This document shows positions 8,961 to 17,777 of a stretch of DNA of 64,000 nt, piece after piece. A program made the translations under genes and the position numbers. Under the pieces are notes generated by a model that saw nothing but the letters and a program-made list of their open reading frames with translations, was not told the DNA's origin and did not search any database. How positions within the stretch are numbered: the first letter of the stretch is position 1; every line of letters begins with the position of its first letter. The DNA comes from Pusillimonas sp044464525 (GTDB lineage: Bacteria; Pseudomonadota; Gammaproteobacteria; Burkholderiales; Burkholderiaceae_B): positions 1 through 64,000 of the forward strand of contig NZ_JBIQLE010000001.1 of NCBI RefSeq assembly GCF_044464525.1. Direction: 5' to 3'.

Positions 8961-10118
8961 ATGCAATCAACCCCTATCCGTCGCTTTCTGGCCCTGACCG
9001 CCGTGGCGCTCGGGGCATCTGTCCTCGTAGGCTGTTCGATGTTCTCGCCGAGCAATCCACGCTACGAACCGGTGCCGCTTACCGAGTATCCGGCGGGCGT
9101 GTCGTCCAACATTGCGTGGAGCGTTTCCATCGGCCGCGATGGCGGCAGCGGATTTGCTCCCCAAGTGGTCGGTGATGCCGTCTACGCCGCAGCGCCCAAT
9201 GGCTCCATTGTCAAGGTTGGTTTGGCGAACGGTGCGGTGCAGTGGCGTGGCGATGCGGGCAGGGCGCTTTCAGCGGGCGTTGGGTCTGATGGCCAAGTGG
9301 CGGCGGTGGCGGCCCGCGACGGCACGGTAATCGCTTTTGACGAGCAGGGCCGCGAGAAATGGCAGGCCAAGGCTTCCAGTCAGGTCGACATTCCGCCCGC
9401 TGTGGGTGCTGGCATTGTCGCCGTGCGCAGCAGCGACTACCGCATCCAGGCTTTCGATGCGCAAAGCGGCGAAGCGCTGTGGAATGTACAGCGGCCCGGC
9501 CCGGCACTGGCGCTCAAAACGAATATGCAGATGGTCATCATCGAAGGCCTGCTGATCTCCGGCCTGCCGAATGGCCGCCTGATCGCCATCGACACCGCCA
9601 GCGGAGCGGTCCAATGGGAAGGCACAGTCACTGTGTCGCGAGGCGCCACCGACCTGGAGCGCATCAGCGATATCGTCGGCGCGCCTCAAATACAGGGTCC
9701 GCTGCTATGCGGGGTGGCCTACCAGGGGCACATCGTCTGCTTCGACATTACCCAAGGCGGCCGCCCCATCTGGGAACAGCCGTTCTCCAGCACGACCGGC
9801 ATGACTATCGATCCGCAGCACGCCTATGCCGTCAATCAACGCGATGTCGTGTTTGCCTTCGGCCTGCAAGACGGCCAAGAGGTCTGGAAACAAGAAGGTC
9901 TGCGCAATCGCCGTCTATCCGGTCCCGCTGTCACGCCTCGAGCGCTGGCCGTGGGCGACTACCAGGGTTTTGTGCATTTCCTGTCGCGCACCGACGGCCG
10001 CCTGCTGGGCAGGGTTCAAGTCGGCGGCGGGGCAGTCGTGTCGCCGCTGGTGGGCAGCGACCGCGGTGTGCTCGTCCAGACGGGCAACGGTAATCTGGTT
10101 CTGGTTGGTGTCAATTGA
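8961..10118 (+). CDS. bamB: outer membrane protein assembly factor BamB (lipoprotein)
   Basis: Lipoprotein of the BAM complex that scaffolds BamA during beta-barrel insertion into the outer membrane. The 385-residue product has a signal peptide ending in the lipobox LVGC, with the lipidated cysteine at residue 25, followed by an eight-bladed beta-propeller built of PQQ/WD-like repeats (e.g. TVIAFDEQGREKWQAKA, YRIQAFDAQSGEALWNVQ, RLIAIDTASGAVQWEG). Its stop overlaps the TTG start of der. It is flanked by yfgM and der, the conserved order. Confidence 0.95.
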   Translation: MQSTPIRRFLALTAVALGASVLVGCSMFSPSNPRYEPVPLTEYPAGVSSNIAWSVSIGRDGGSGFAPQVVGDAVYAAAPNGSIVKVGLANGAVQWRGDAGRALSAGVGSDGQVAAVAARDGTVIAFDEQGREKWQAKASSQVDIPPAVGAGIVAVRSSDYRIQAFDAQSGEALWNVQRPGPALALKTNMQMVIIEGLLISGLPNGRLIAIDTASGAVQWEGTVTVSRGATDLERISDIVGAPQIQGPLLCGVAYQGHIVCFDITQGGRPIWEQPFSSTTGMTIDPQHAYAVNQRDVVFAFGLQDGQEVWKQEGLRNRRLSGPAVTPRALAVGDYQGFVHFLSRTDGRLLGRVQVGGGAVVSPLVGSDRGVLVQTGNGNLVLVGVN

Positions 10119-11554
10119 AACCTATTTCATATAAGCCTGTGGTCGCCCTGGTGGGGCGGGCGAACGTGGGAAAGTCCACGTTATTCAATCGCCTGACCCG
10201 CTCCAGGGCCGCGCTGGTGGCCGATTTTTCGGGCCTTACCCGTGATCGCCATTATGGCGAAGGCCGCATGGGCAATCATCCGTTCCTGGTGGTTGACACG
10301 GGCGGTTTCGAGCCCGTTGCCAAAGACGGAATTTTGCGCGAGATGGCTCGCCAGACCCGGCAGGCCATTGCCGAGTCCGACGTGGTGATATTTCTGGTTG
10401 ACGCCAGGGCCGGAATCAACGCTCACGACCATGAAATCGCAAGCTTGTTGCGAAAAACCGGTCAAAAGGTGGTGCTGGCGGTCAACAAGGCCGAAGGCAT
10501 GCGCCATTCGGGCGTTACGGCCGAATTTCATGAATTGGGTCTGGGCGAGCCGCATGCGATTTCAGCATCGCACGGCGACGGCGTTGTCGATTTGATCGAA
10601 CTGGCCTTGTCTCATCTAGACGAACCAGATGGCGATCTTGATGACGAAGCCTTCGAGCCGGACGATGAGGGCTGGCCGGATGACCCCGATTCGTTCCCGA
10701 GCGATGAAGAGGTTGAAGCCGACCAGGTCGACGAGCCCGTCGACCATCGCATCAAACTGGCCATCGTCGGCCGTCCCAACGTTGGCAAGTCCACCCTCAT
10801 CAATACACTGTTGGGTGAAGAGCGGGTAATCGCTTTCGACATGCCGGGCACCACCCGGGACGCCATCGAAATCGACTTCACGCGGGGCGATAAATCTTAT
10901 ACCCTGATCGACACAGCGGGTTTGCGCAAGCGCGGCAAGGTCTTCGAAGCCATCGAGAAGTTTTCGGTCATCAAGACGCTGCAGGCAATCGAGGCCTGTA
11001 ATGTGGTGGTGCTGATGCTGGACCCCAGCACCGAGATTTCCGACCAGGACGCCCATATTGCGGGTTTCGTGCTTGAAACAGGCAGGGCGCTGGTCGTGGC
11101 GATAAATAAATGGGATAGCCTCAACGATGAGCGCAAAGAGCTCGCCCGGCGCGAGTTCGACCGCAAGCTGCGCTTCTTGTCCTTCGCGAAGATGCATACG
11201 ATTTCGGCCTTGAACGGGCAGGGCGTCAATGCCTTGCTGCGTTCGGTCAACGCTGCGCATGTCGCCGCATTCGCCAAGCTTTCCACGCCTCGCCTGACGC
11301 GCGAGCTGCTTGCGGCCGTAGAGCAGCAGCCGCCGCCACGCAAGCGCATCTACCGGCCCAAATTGCGTTACGCTCATCAGGGCGGCCAGAACCCGCCGCG
11401 CATCATAGTGCACGGCAGTGCGCTGGACGCCATTCCCGATTCGTATCGCCGCTATCTTGAGGGCCGTTTTCGCACGGCCTTCAAGCTCGACGGAACGCCC
11501 CTGCGCATTGAGTTCAAGGCTTCCCGCAACCCTTATATTCAGGAGTCCAAGTGA
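10115..11554 (+). CDS. der: ribosome biogenesis GTPase Der (EngA)
   Basis: Essential GTPase for 50S subunit maturation. The 479-residue protein has two tandem G domains (P-loops at residues 14-21, GRANVGKS, and 219-226, GRPNVGKS), an acidic linker at about 167-207, and a C-terminal KH-like domain. The first P-loop has Ala where Pro is usual. I use the TTG at 10115, which overlaps the bamB stop (TTGA); no ATG is available before the P-loop, and the family N-terminus (KPVVALVGR) starts here. The stop overlaps the GTG start of hisC. Confidence 0.95.
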   Translation: MKPISYKPVVALVGRANVGKSTLFNRLTRSRAALVADFSGLTRDRHYGEGRMGNHPFLVVDTGGFEPVAKDGILREMARQTRQAIAESDVVIFLVDARAGINAHDHEIASLLRKTGQKVVLAVNKAEGMRHSGVTAEFHELGLGEPHAISASHGDGVVDLIELALSHLDEPDGDLDDEAFEPDDEGWPDDPDSFPSDEEVEADQVDEPVDHRIKLAIVGRPNVGKSTLINTLLGEERVIAFDMPGTTRDAIEIDFTRGDKSYTLIDTAGLRKRGKVFEAIEKFSVIKTLQAIEACNVVVLMLDPSTEISDQDAHIAGFVLETGRALVVAINKWDSLNDERKELARREFDRKLRFLSFAKMHTISALNGQGVNALLRSVNAAHVAAFAKLSTPRLTRELLAAVEQQPPPRKRIYRPKLRYAHQGGQNPPRIIVHGSALDAIPDSYRRYLEGRFRTAFKLDGTPLRIEFKASRNPYIQESK

Positions 11555-12633
11555 GTCGTTTCTGGAGCGATCACGTCGCCGGCCTGGTTCCCTACACGCC
11601 GGGTGAACAGCCCAAGGTGGCCGACCTGCTCAAGCTCAACACCAACGAGAATCCCTACGGGCCGTCGCCCCAGGCGATCAAGGCCATGAAAGGCGCTCTT
11701 GACGAGCGCTTGCGTCTGTATCCCGACCCAGAGGCGGCGGCACTATGCGACGAGATTGCCTCCCGCTATGGGCTGGGCGCCCAGCAGGTTTTCGTGGGCA
11801 ATGGCTCGGACGAAGTGCTGGCCCATGTATTCCATGGCTTGTTTCTGCGTGGCGGCCGACCATTGCTGATGCCCGACATCACCTATAGTTTCTATCCCAC
11901 CTATTGCCGCCTGTATCACGTTCCATACGAAACGGTGGCACTGGCCGATGATTTCTCCCTTGACCCGGCAGATTACACGGACGAGCGGTCGCGGCGCGCC
12001 GCAGGCATCATATTCGCCAACCCCAATGCCCCCACCGGCATGGCGTTGGGGCTGGAAGACATCGCGCGCATAGCCGGGGCCAACCCGGATACCGTGGTGG
12101 TAGTGGATGAGGCCTACGTCGATTTTGGCGCCGAATCAGCTGTGACGTTGCTGGCCGAACATGAAAACCTGCTGGTCGTGCATACGTTTTCGAAGTCGCG
12201 TTCCTTGGCGGGCATGCGCGTAGGCTACGCCATGGGCTCGGCTGAGCTGATCGACGGACTGCGTCGCGTCAAGGACAGCTTCAATTCGTATCCGCTCGAC
12301 ATGCTGGCGCAGGCCGGCGCCTTGGCGTCCTTGCGTGACGAAGCTTATTTCGACCAGACACGCCGGGCCATCATGGGATCGCGCGATCAGTTGGCGCTCG
12401 ATTTGCAACGCATGGGCTTTGACGTCCTTCCCAGCACCGCCAATTTTGTTTTTGCGCGCCACCGGGTGGTGGATGGGTCGAAGCTGGCGGGGGCCTTGCG
12501 TGAAAGACAGATTCTGGTGCGCCACTTCAAGCAGCAGCGCATCGATCAGTACCTGAGAATCACCATTGGCACCGACGCTGACTGCACACGCTTGTGCAAG
12601 GCACTGGCAGACATATTAGGCAACGTGCAGTAA
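11551..12633 (+). CDS. hisC: histidinol-phosphate aminotransferase
   Basis: PLP-dependent class I/II aminotransferase converting imidazole-acetol phosphate and glutamate to histidinol phosphate. The 360-residue protein carries the typical N-terminus (LKLNTNENPYGPSPQAI), the PLP site FANPNAPTGM, and the Schiff-base lysine in TFSKSRSLAGMRVGYA (Lys215). The start is a GTG preceded by AGGAG at about 11541. It lies between der and hfq, away from the main his operon. The paralogue hisZ lies 4 kb downstream, so histidine genes are scattered through this housekeeping block. Confidence 0.95.
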   Translation: MSRFWSDHVAGLVPYTPGEQPKVADLLKLNTNENPYGPSPQAIKAMKGALDERLRLYPDPEAAALCDEIASRYGLGAQQVFVGNGSDEVLAHVFHGLFLRGGRPLLMPDITYSFYPTYCRLYHVPYETVALADDFSLDPADYTDERSRRAAGIIFANPNAPTGMALGLEDIARIAGANPDTVVVVDEAYVDFGAESAVTLLAEHENLLVVHTFSKSRSLAGMRVGYAMGSAELIDGLRRVKDSFNSYPLDMLAQAGALASLRDEAYFDQTRRAIMGSRDQLALDLQRMGFDVLPSTANFVFARHRVVDGSKLAGALRERQILVRHFKQQRIDQYLRITIGTDADCTRLCKALADILGNVQ

Positions 12634-12750
12634 AAAAGGCGCGCAAAAATATACACTAATACAAGAGTCTCTCGTGGCGTATTGCGGGAAAACCCTGTAA
12701 AGTATCTCTTTGGGCGTCTTTCATATAACAACACAATTGGAGCTAAGCCA

Positions 12751-12990
12751 ATGAGCAATAAAGGGCAAACACTACAAGATCCATTTCTAAACGCATTACG
12801 TAAGGATCACGTGCCCGTATCCATCTACCTTGTCAACGGAATTAAACTGCAGGGACAAGTCGAGTCATTCGATCAATATGTCGTTCTGCTGCGCAATACA
12901 GTTACGCAAATGGTCTACAAGCATGCCATCTCCACCGTCGTGCCGGCCCGCCCGGTCGCGTTTCAGGTGGACGATCAATCCGCAGCGTAA
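12751..12990 (+). CDS. hfq: RNA chaperone Hfq
   Basis: Hexameric Sm-like protein that promotes sRNA-mRNA pairing. The 79-residue product has both Sm motifs: the N-terminal region GQTLQDPFLNALRKDHVPVS and the Sm2 signature YKHAISTVVPARPV. The C-terminal tail is short, as is usual in betaproteobacteria. The ATG at 12751 is preceded by TTGGAGCTAAG, a good ribosome binding site. The 117-base gap after hisC suggests an own promoter. hflX follows after a hairpin. Confidence 0.97.
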   Translation: MSNKGQTLQDPFLNALRKDHVPVSIYLVNGIKLQGQVESFDQYVVLLRNTVTQMVYKHAISTVVPARPVAFQVDDQSAA

Positions 12991-13017
12991 TTCGTTTGGG
13001 TCCATGCAACCTGGAAA

Positions 13018-13050
13018 ACCCGCCGAGCGTCATGCGCCGGCGGGTATTTC
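13018..13050 (+). terminator. hairpin between hfq and hflX (probable terminator/attenuator)
   Basis: ACCCGCCG at 13018-13025 pairs with CGGCGGGT at 13038-13045 and is followed by a T-rich stretch (ATTTCATTTTT). It probably reduces transcription from hfq into hflX. The T-run is interrupted, so termination may be partial. Confidence 0.5.
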
Positions 13051-13065
13051 ATTTTTAGGCGGCCA

Positions 13066-14172
13066 ATGAAAACATTGATAGTAAGCGTCGACCTGGGCGG
13101 CCCCGATTACCAGGCGCATGCCGACGAGTTCGCCATGCTTGCCGAAGGAGCCGGCGCCCAGATCGTCGGCACCGTCGTCGCTCGCCGGGCGAGGCCCGAT
13201 GCGGCGCATTTCATTGGCAAGGGCAAGCTCGAAGAAGCCTTGCTGATGGCTGACGACGGCGAAGCTGAAATCGTTCTGTTCGACCAGGCCCTGAGCCCCG
13301 CACAGCAACGCAACCTTGAAAGAGTGCTGAACCGCCGGGTCGTGGACCGGGTAGCCTTGATTCTCGACATTTTCGCTTTACGAGCCAAAAGCCACGAGGG
13401 CAAGCTGCAGGTCGAGCTGGCCCAGCTGCAGCATTTGTCCACTCGGCTCACTCGCTTGTGGACCCACCTTGAGCGGCAGCAGGGCGGTATTGGGATGCGC
13501 GGGCCCGGTGAATCGCAGCTTGAGATGGACCGGCGCATGATCGGCGGCAAGGTCAGGCTTCTAAAGGAGCGCCTTGATCGCGTCCAGCGCCAGCGAAATA
13601 CTCAGCGGCGCGCGCGTGCTCGAGGCACCACTTTATCGGTGTCTTTGGTGGGTTATACCAACGCCGGTAAATCGACCTTGTTCAATGCTCTGACCCGCGC
13701 CGACGCCTATGCCGCCGACCAGTTGTTCGCCACCCTGGACACTACGACACGCAAGCTATGGATAGAGGGAACAGGGCAGGTCGTATTGTCGGACACCGTG
13801 GGGTTCATACGCGACTTGCCTCCAACCTTGATCGCGGCTTTCAGGGCAACCCTGGAAGAAACCGTGCACGCCGACCTGCTCTTGCATGTCGTTGACGCTT
13901 CGAGCCATCAGCGCGACGAGCAGATTGCCGAAGTGCGCAAGGTGCTGGCCGACATCGGTGCGGACGAAATTCCCACTATTTTGGTCTACAACAAAATTGA
14001 CGAAACAGGCTATGAGCCCCGGGTGGAGCGCGATGAACATGGTACCATTGCCCGAGTATTTGTAAGCGCCCTGCGGCGTGCCGGCCTGGACGGATTGCGT
14101 GGGGCAATTGTAGAGGCCGGTCAGACAACGAGAAACAATGCGTTCAATATCGAAAATCTTCAATCTGAATGA
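13066..14172 (+). CDS. hflX: GTPase HflX
   Basis: Ribosome-associated GTPase that rescues or splits stalled ribosomes, especially under heat stress. The 368-residue protein has an N-terminal HflX domain with the glycine-rich GMRGPGESQLEMDRR motif, a P-loop GYTNAGKS at residues 196-203, the G3 motif DTVGFIRDLP and the G4 motif NKID. The hfq-hflX-hflK-hflC order is the conserved hfl cluster. Its 3' end overlaps the start of hflK by 35 bases. Confidence 0.95.
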   Translation: MKTLIVSVDLGGPDYQAHADEFAMLAEGAGAQIVGTVVARRARPDAAHFIGKGKLEEALLMADDGEAEIVLFDQALSPAQQRNLERVLNRRVVDRVALILDIFALRAKSHEGKLQVELAQLQHLSTRLTRLWTHLERQQGGIGMRGPGESQLEMDRRMIGGKVRLLKERLDRVQRQRNTQRRARARGTTLSVSLVGYTNAGKSTLFNALTRADAYAADQLFATLDTTTRKLWIEGTGQVVLSDTVGFIRDLPPTLIAAFRATLEETVHADLLLHVVDASSHQRDEQIAEVRKVLADIGADEIPTILVYNKIDETGYEPRVERDEHGTIARVFVSALRRAGLDGLRGAIVEAGQTTRNNAFNIENLQSE

Positions 14173-15442
14173 CCCGGGCTGGGGCCGTGGCGGCAACAGC
14201 AACGATTCCGAGCCGCCCCGTAGACCCAATCAAGGCGGAGGCCCGCCCGATCTCGATGAAGTCTGGCGTGATTTCAACAACCGTCTCGGAGCCATGTTTG
14301 GGCGCAAGCCGCGCCGTGGCGGCAGAGGTAATGGCAGCGGTGGCGGCGGCTCAGGCCCCGCCCTGCCCACGGGTTCTCCAAAGACCATAGGCGTCATCCT
14401 TTTCATCCTTGTTGCCTTGTGGCTGGCCAGTGGCTTTACCATTGTGCAAGAAGGCCAGGTGGCAGTGGTAACACGCTTCGGCTCCTATACCAAAACGCTT
14501 ACCCCCGGTCTGCAATGGCGCATGCCGTATCCCATTGAAGACTCTCAAACAGTCAACATCTCTCAATTGCGTACCTTCGAAGTGGGTTTCCGGGGTAATG
14601 CGCGCAATAAGGTATTGGCTGAATCCCTGATGCTGACCACCGACGAGAATATCGTTGACGTTCAGTTCGTCGTTCAATATCGGCTTAATCCCGAAGGCGC
14701 GCCCGATTATCTGTTCAAGACCAGCCAGCCTGACGAAGCCGTGCGCCAAGCGGTTGAAACAGCCATGCGCGAAGTTGTCGGGCAACAGCCGATGGATTCC
14801 GTCCTGTATTCGGGCCGGACCGAAATCGCGGCCCGGGTGCAGCGCTTTGCACAGGAAATTCTTGAGCGTTACGAAACCGGCACCCAGATCAGCACGGTCG
14901 CCATTCAAAACGTCCAGCCCCCCGAACAGGTGCAGGCAGCGTTTGACGATGCTGTGAAGGCCGGACAAGACCGCGAGCGTCTCATCAACGAAGGTAATGC
15001 CTATGCCAGCAGGGTACTGCCCGAGGCACAAGGCCAGGTAGCGCGTATGCTGCAAGAGGCCGAGGGCTATCGGGCCGAGGTAATCGGCGACGCCCAGGGT
15101 GATACTGCACGGTTTACCAGCATCGAAAGCGAGTACGCCAAGGCGCCCGACATCACACGTGAACGTATGTATCTAAGTACCATGCAGGGCATACTCGAAA
15201 GTACCGCCAAGATTGTGGTGGACACCGAGAGCGCCAACAACATGTTGTACCTGCCGCTCGACAAGATCGCCGGACAGGCGGCCCGCAAGCCCGCGGCCGT
15301 GACCGAGTCCGGATCAGATTCTTCAAGTTCGGCGGCGGCCGCGGGTGGTGCGGCGGCCCAGGGCTCTTCCTCGTCCCCACCACGAGGCACTCCGTATGGC
15401 AATGGCGCCCCAGGCGCACTCGCCAACCCTTATTCGCGCTAA
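14138..15442 (+). CDS. hflK: FtsH protease activity modulator HflK
   Basis: Band-7/SPFH membrane protein which with HflC forms a large cage around FtsH and modulates its proteolysis. The 434-residue product has a glycine/proline-rich cytoplasmic N-terminus (residues 11-80), one membrane segment at about 84-103, the SPFH domain after it (VQEGQVAVVTRFGSYTK), and a Ser/Ala/Gly-rich C-terminal tail. I use the ATG at 14138 because MRSISKIFNLNDPGWG looks like the family N-terminus. This makes a 35-base overlap with hflX, implying translational coupling. hflC follows after 12 bases. Confidence 0.93.
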   Translation: MRSISKIFNLNDPGWGRGGNSNDSEPPRRPNQGGGPPDLDEVWRDFNNRLGAMFGRKPRRGGRGNGSGGGGSGPALPTGSPKTIGVILFILVALWLASGFTIVQEGQVAVVTRFGSYTKTLTPGLQWRMPYPIEDSQTVNISQLRTFEVGFRGNARNKVLAESLMLTTDENIVDVQFVVQYRLNPEGAPDYLFKTSQPDEAVRQAVETAMREVVGQQPMDSVLYSGRTEIAARVQRFAQEILERYETGTQISTVAIQNVQPPEQVQAAFDDAVKAGQDRERLINEGNAYASRVLPEAQGQVARMLQEAEGYRAEVIGDAQGDTARFTSIESEYAKAPDITRERMYLSTMQGILESTAKIVVDTESANNMLYLPLDKIAGQAARKPAAVTESGSDSSSSAAAAGGAAAQGSSSSPPRGTPYGNGAPGALANPYSR

Positions 15443-15454
15443 CCGGAGGCCCTC

Positions 15455-16345
15455 ATGCAACGCTTTTTTCCTTATCTGATCGGCCTTCTCATCGTTCTGG
15501 CCATTTTGTCTTCTTGCGTCTTCGTCGTGCGCGAGCGCGATTCGGCGCTTGTCTTCGCCCTGGGTGAAGTACGCGAAACCATTACTGAACCGGGCTTGTA
15601 TTTCAAGCTGCCGCCTCCGTTCCAGAATGTCGTGCGCCTCGACAAGCGCCTGCAAACGATCGAAAGCAAAGACCCCGAGCGTATCCAGACAGCAGAGAAA
15701 AAGAACCTGCTGATCGATTCATTCGTCAAGTGGCGTATTACCGACCCGCGCCAGTTTTACGTCACATTCGGCGCTAATACACGAGCCGCCGAAGAACGAC
15801 TCAGCGCTCAGATTCGCGATGCGCTCAACGCATCGGTCAACGTGCGCACGGTCAAAGAGGTCGTTTCCAGCGAGCGCGGCGACATCATGAAAGAAATGCT
15901 GACCACAGTCGATAACCGGGCTCGTCCCTTGGGTGTCGAGGTGGTCGACGTTCGGCTGCGTCGTATCGATTTCGCACCTGAAATTTCTGAATCCGTGTAT
16001 CGGCGCATGGAGGCCGAGCGCAAGGAAGAGGCCAATCGCTTGCGCGCCACCGGTGCAGCCGACAGCGAGCGGGTTCGCGCTCAGGCCGACCGCCAGCGAC
16101 AGGAACTATTGGCCACCGCGTATGCGCAGGCTCAAGAGATCCGAGGCCAGGGCGATGCCCAGGCCACCTCGATTTTCGCCGAGGCCTATGGCAAAAACCC
16201 CGATTTTTATAGTTTCTATAAAAGTCTCGAGGGTTACCGAGCGGCCTTCTCCAGCAAGGACGACCTTCTCGTAATCAGTCCCGATTCCCAGTTCTTCCGT
16301 TACTGGGAAAGCGTGCGCGGCGTCGAGCCGGCTCGTGCGCAGTAG
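15455..16345 (+). CDS. hflC: protease modulator HflC
   Basis: Partner of HflK in the FtsH-modulating SPFH complex at the inner membrane. The 296-residue protein starts with a signal-anchor segment (residues 6-24, FPYLIGLLIVLAILSSCVF), followed by the SPFH domain (VVRERDSALVFALGEVRETI) and an Ala/Gln/Arg-rich coiled coil (about 190-235). It is directly downstream of hflK and ends before a GC-rich hairpin at 16355-16374. Confidence 0.95.
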   Translation: MQRFFPYLIGLLIVLAILSSCVFVVRERDSALVFALGEVRETITEPGLYFKLPPPFQNVVRLDKRLQTIESKDPERIQTAEKKNLLIDSFVKWRITDPRQFYVTFGANTRAAEERLSAQIRDALNASVNVRTVKEVVSSERGDIMKEMLTTVDNRARPLGVEVVDVRLRRIDFAPEISESVYRRMEAERKEEANRLRATGAADSERVRAQADRQRQELLATAYAQAQEIRGQGDAQATSIFAEAYGKNPDFYSFYKSLEGYRAAFSSKDDLLVISPDSQFFRYWESVRGVEPARAQ

Positions 16346-16354
16346 GTCCGCAAC

Positions 16355-16374
16355 CCACGGCAAGCTTGCCGTGG
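16355..16374 (+). repeat. perfect 20-base palindrome after hflC
   Basis: CCACGGCAAG followed directly by its exact reverse complement, 9 bases after the hflC stop. It can form a stable 3' hairpin on the hflK-hflC transcript. No T-run follows, so it may protect the 3' end rather than terminate. Confidence 0.5.
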
Positions 16375-16404
16375 CGCGGTCGCGTGCCGTGTCGGCAAGC
16401 CAAT

Positions 16405-16433
16405 TTGGGAATGACGCCACATCACGGTACAAT
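16405..16433 (+). promoter_or_regulatory. sigma70-type promoter upstream of hisZ
   Basis: TTGGGA at 16405-16410 and TACAAT at 16428-16433 are separated by exactly 17 bases. The predicted start of transcription is near 16440, about 90 bases before hisZ. Between them lies an intrinsic-terminator-like hairpin. Confidence 0.55.
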
Positions 16434-16458
16434 ACGCCGTAAGTTGAAATACCTCCGC

Positions 16459-16498
16459 AAGCGACTTGGCGGGCTTACGCCCCCGGTCGCTTTTTGTT
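16459..16498 (+). terminator. intrinsic terminator in the hisZ leader (possible attenuator)
   Basis: AAGCGAC at 16459-16465 pairs with GTCGCTT at 16486-16492. An inner GGGC/GCCC stem closes a TTAC loop, and TTTTTGTTT follows. It lies between the predicted promoter (16405-16433) and the hisZ start at 16532, so it would cut the leader at about 57 nt unless prevented. It might alternatively just terminate hflC transcripts. Confidence 0.55.
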
Positions 16499-16531
16499 TG
16501 GACCCGACCCACCCGTATTGAACCGAAACGC

Positions 16532-17698
16532 ATGATATCCACCTGGTTGTTGCCTGAAAGCTTGGCTGACGTACTTCCGGCCGAAGCGCGCCGCATTGAA
16601 GAACTGCGTCGAGAGCTTCTGGATCTATATCGCGCCTACGGGTTCGAGCTTGTGGCGCCACCGTTGGTTGAATATCTCGATTCCCTTCTGTCCGAAAAGG
16701 GCAGCGACCTGGCCTTGCGAACCTGCAAGCTGGTCGATCAGTTGTCGGGCCGTACGTTGGGCTTGCGTGCCGACATCACGCCGCAGATCGCACGCATCGA
16801 TGCCCATTTGCTAAACCGCGAAGGTGTCACCCGCCTGTGCTACTGTGGTTCCGTGCTACATGCGCGCCCGGCGGGGCTGTTGTCCGACCGCGAATTGCTG
16901 CAAATCGGCGCCGAACTGTTCGGTCACGCGGGTGTCGAGGCCGATATCGAAATCATCCAGCTCGCTCTGGAAAGTGTGCAGCGTGCAGGAGTGCAGGGCG
17001 CCCGGCTTGATCTCAATCACCAAGGCATTGTGCACAGTTTGATCGATTCCGACCTGGCGTTGGCGCCGGTGGCCGGCGAGGTCATAGACCTGCTCAGCAC
17101 CAAAGATGTTCCCGGCATCAGGGCGCTGGCAAAGCGTTTGCCTGATCTACGCGCCGAAACCCTCGACGCCCTTGTCGTGTTGCCATCGCTGTACGGCGAC
17201 GCAAGCATATTGGCCGAAGCCCGTGCCGCGTTGCCTGACCTGCCTCGCATCGGTCAGGCTCTTGCCGATTTGAACACGCTCATTCAAGCCATGCCCGAGT
17301 ACGAGTTCAGTATCGACTTGGCCGATGCCGGCAGCGGCTACGGCTATCACTCCGGCGTGATGTTTTCGATTTACGCCCAGGGCTGGCATGATGCGCTGGT
17401 CAAGGGTGGAAGATACGACGGCGTTGGACGAGCGTTCGGCCGAGAGCGCCCGGCCACGGGCTTCAGCCTCGATCTGCGCAAGCTATCTTCGGGCTTGCCG
17501 CCCGCCACGCTTGCCAAGGCTATCCGCGCGCCGTGGGGAACCGACCCCGATTTGATGGAAACCTTGCGCGCATTGCGCACGGCCGGCGAGATCGTAGTCC
17601 AGGCGTTGCCTGGGCAGTCGCACGACCTTGACGAGTTCACCGTCGATCGCGAGCTTGTTCTTGTCGGTGGGCAGTGGCAGGTTAAAGCTATTAACTAA
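16532..17698 (+). CDS. hisZ: ATP phosphoribosyltransferase regulatory subunit
   Basis: HisRS-like regulatory subunit required with the short form of HisG for the first step of histidine biosynthesis. The 388-residue protein resembles the HisRS catalytic core (WLLPESLADVLPAEARRIE near the N-terminus, LRADITPQIARIDAHLL, VKGGRYDGVGRAFGRERPATGF) but has no anticodon-binding domain. I start at ATG 16532; the open frame upstream runs through the terminator hairpin. hisZ directly before purA is the conserved arrangement in beta- and gammaproteobacteria. Confidence 0.93.
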   Translation: MISTWLLPESLADVLPAEARRIEELRRELLDLYRAYGFELVAPPLVEYLDSLLSEKGSDLALRTCKLVDQLSGRTLGLRADITPQIARIDAHLLNREGVTRLCYCGSVLHARPAGLLSDRELLQIGAELFGHAGVEADIEIIQLALESVQRAGVQGARLDLNHQGIVHSLIDSDLALAPVAGEVIDLLSTKDVPGIRALAKRLPDLRAETLDALVVLPSLYGDASILAEARAALPDLPRIGQALADLNTLIQAMPEYEFSIDLADAGSGYGYHSGVMFSIYAQGWHDALVKGGRYDGVGRAFGRERPATGFSLDLRKLSSGLPPATLAKAIRAPWGTDPDLMETLRALRTAGEIVVQALPGQSHDLDEFTVDRELVLVGGQWQVKAIN

Positions 17699-17777
17699 AT
17701 TCTTTTTTTCGTAGAGCCGTCCGCCGGCTCGCGGTTCAACCTTTTTGGGCCCCTGGCGGGCCGTATATTGAAACGTT

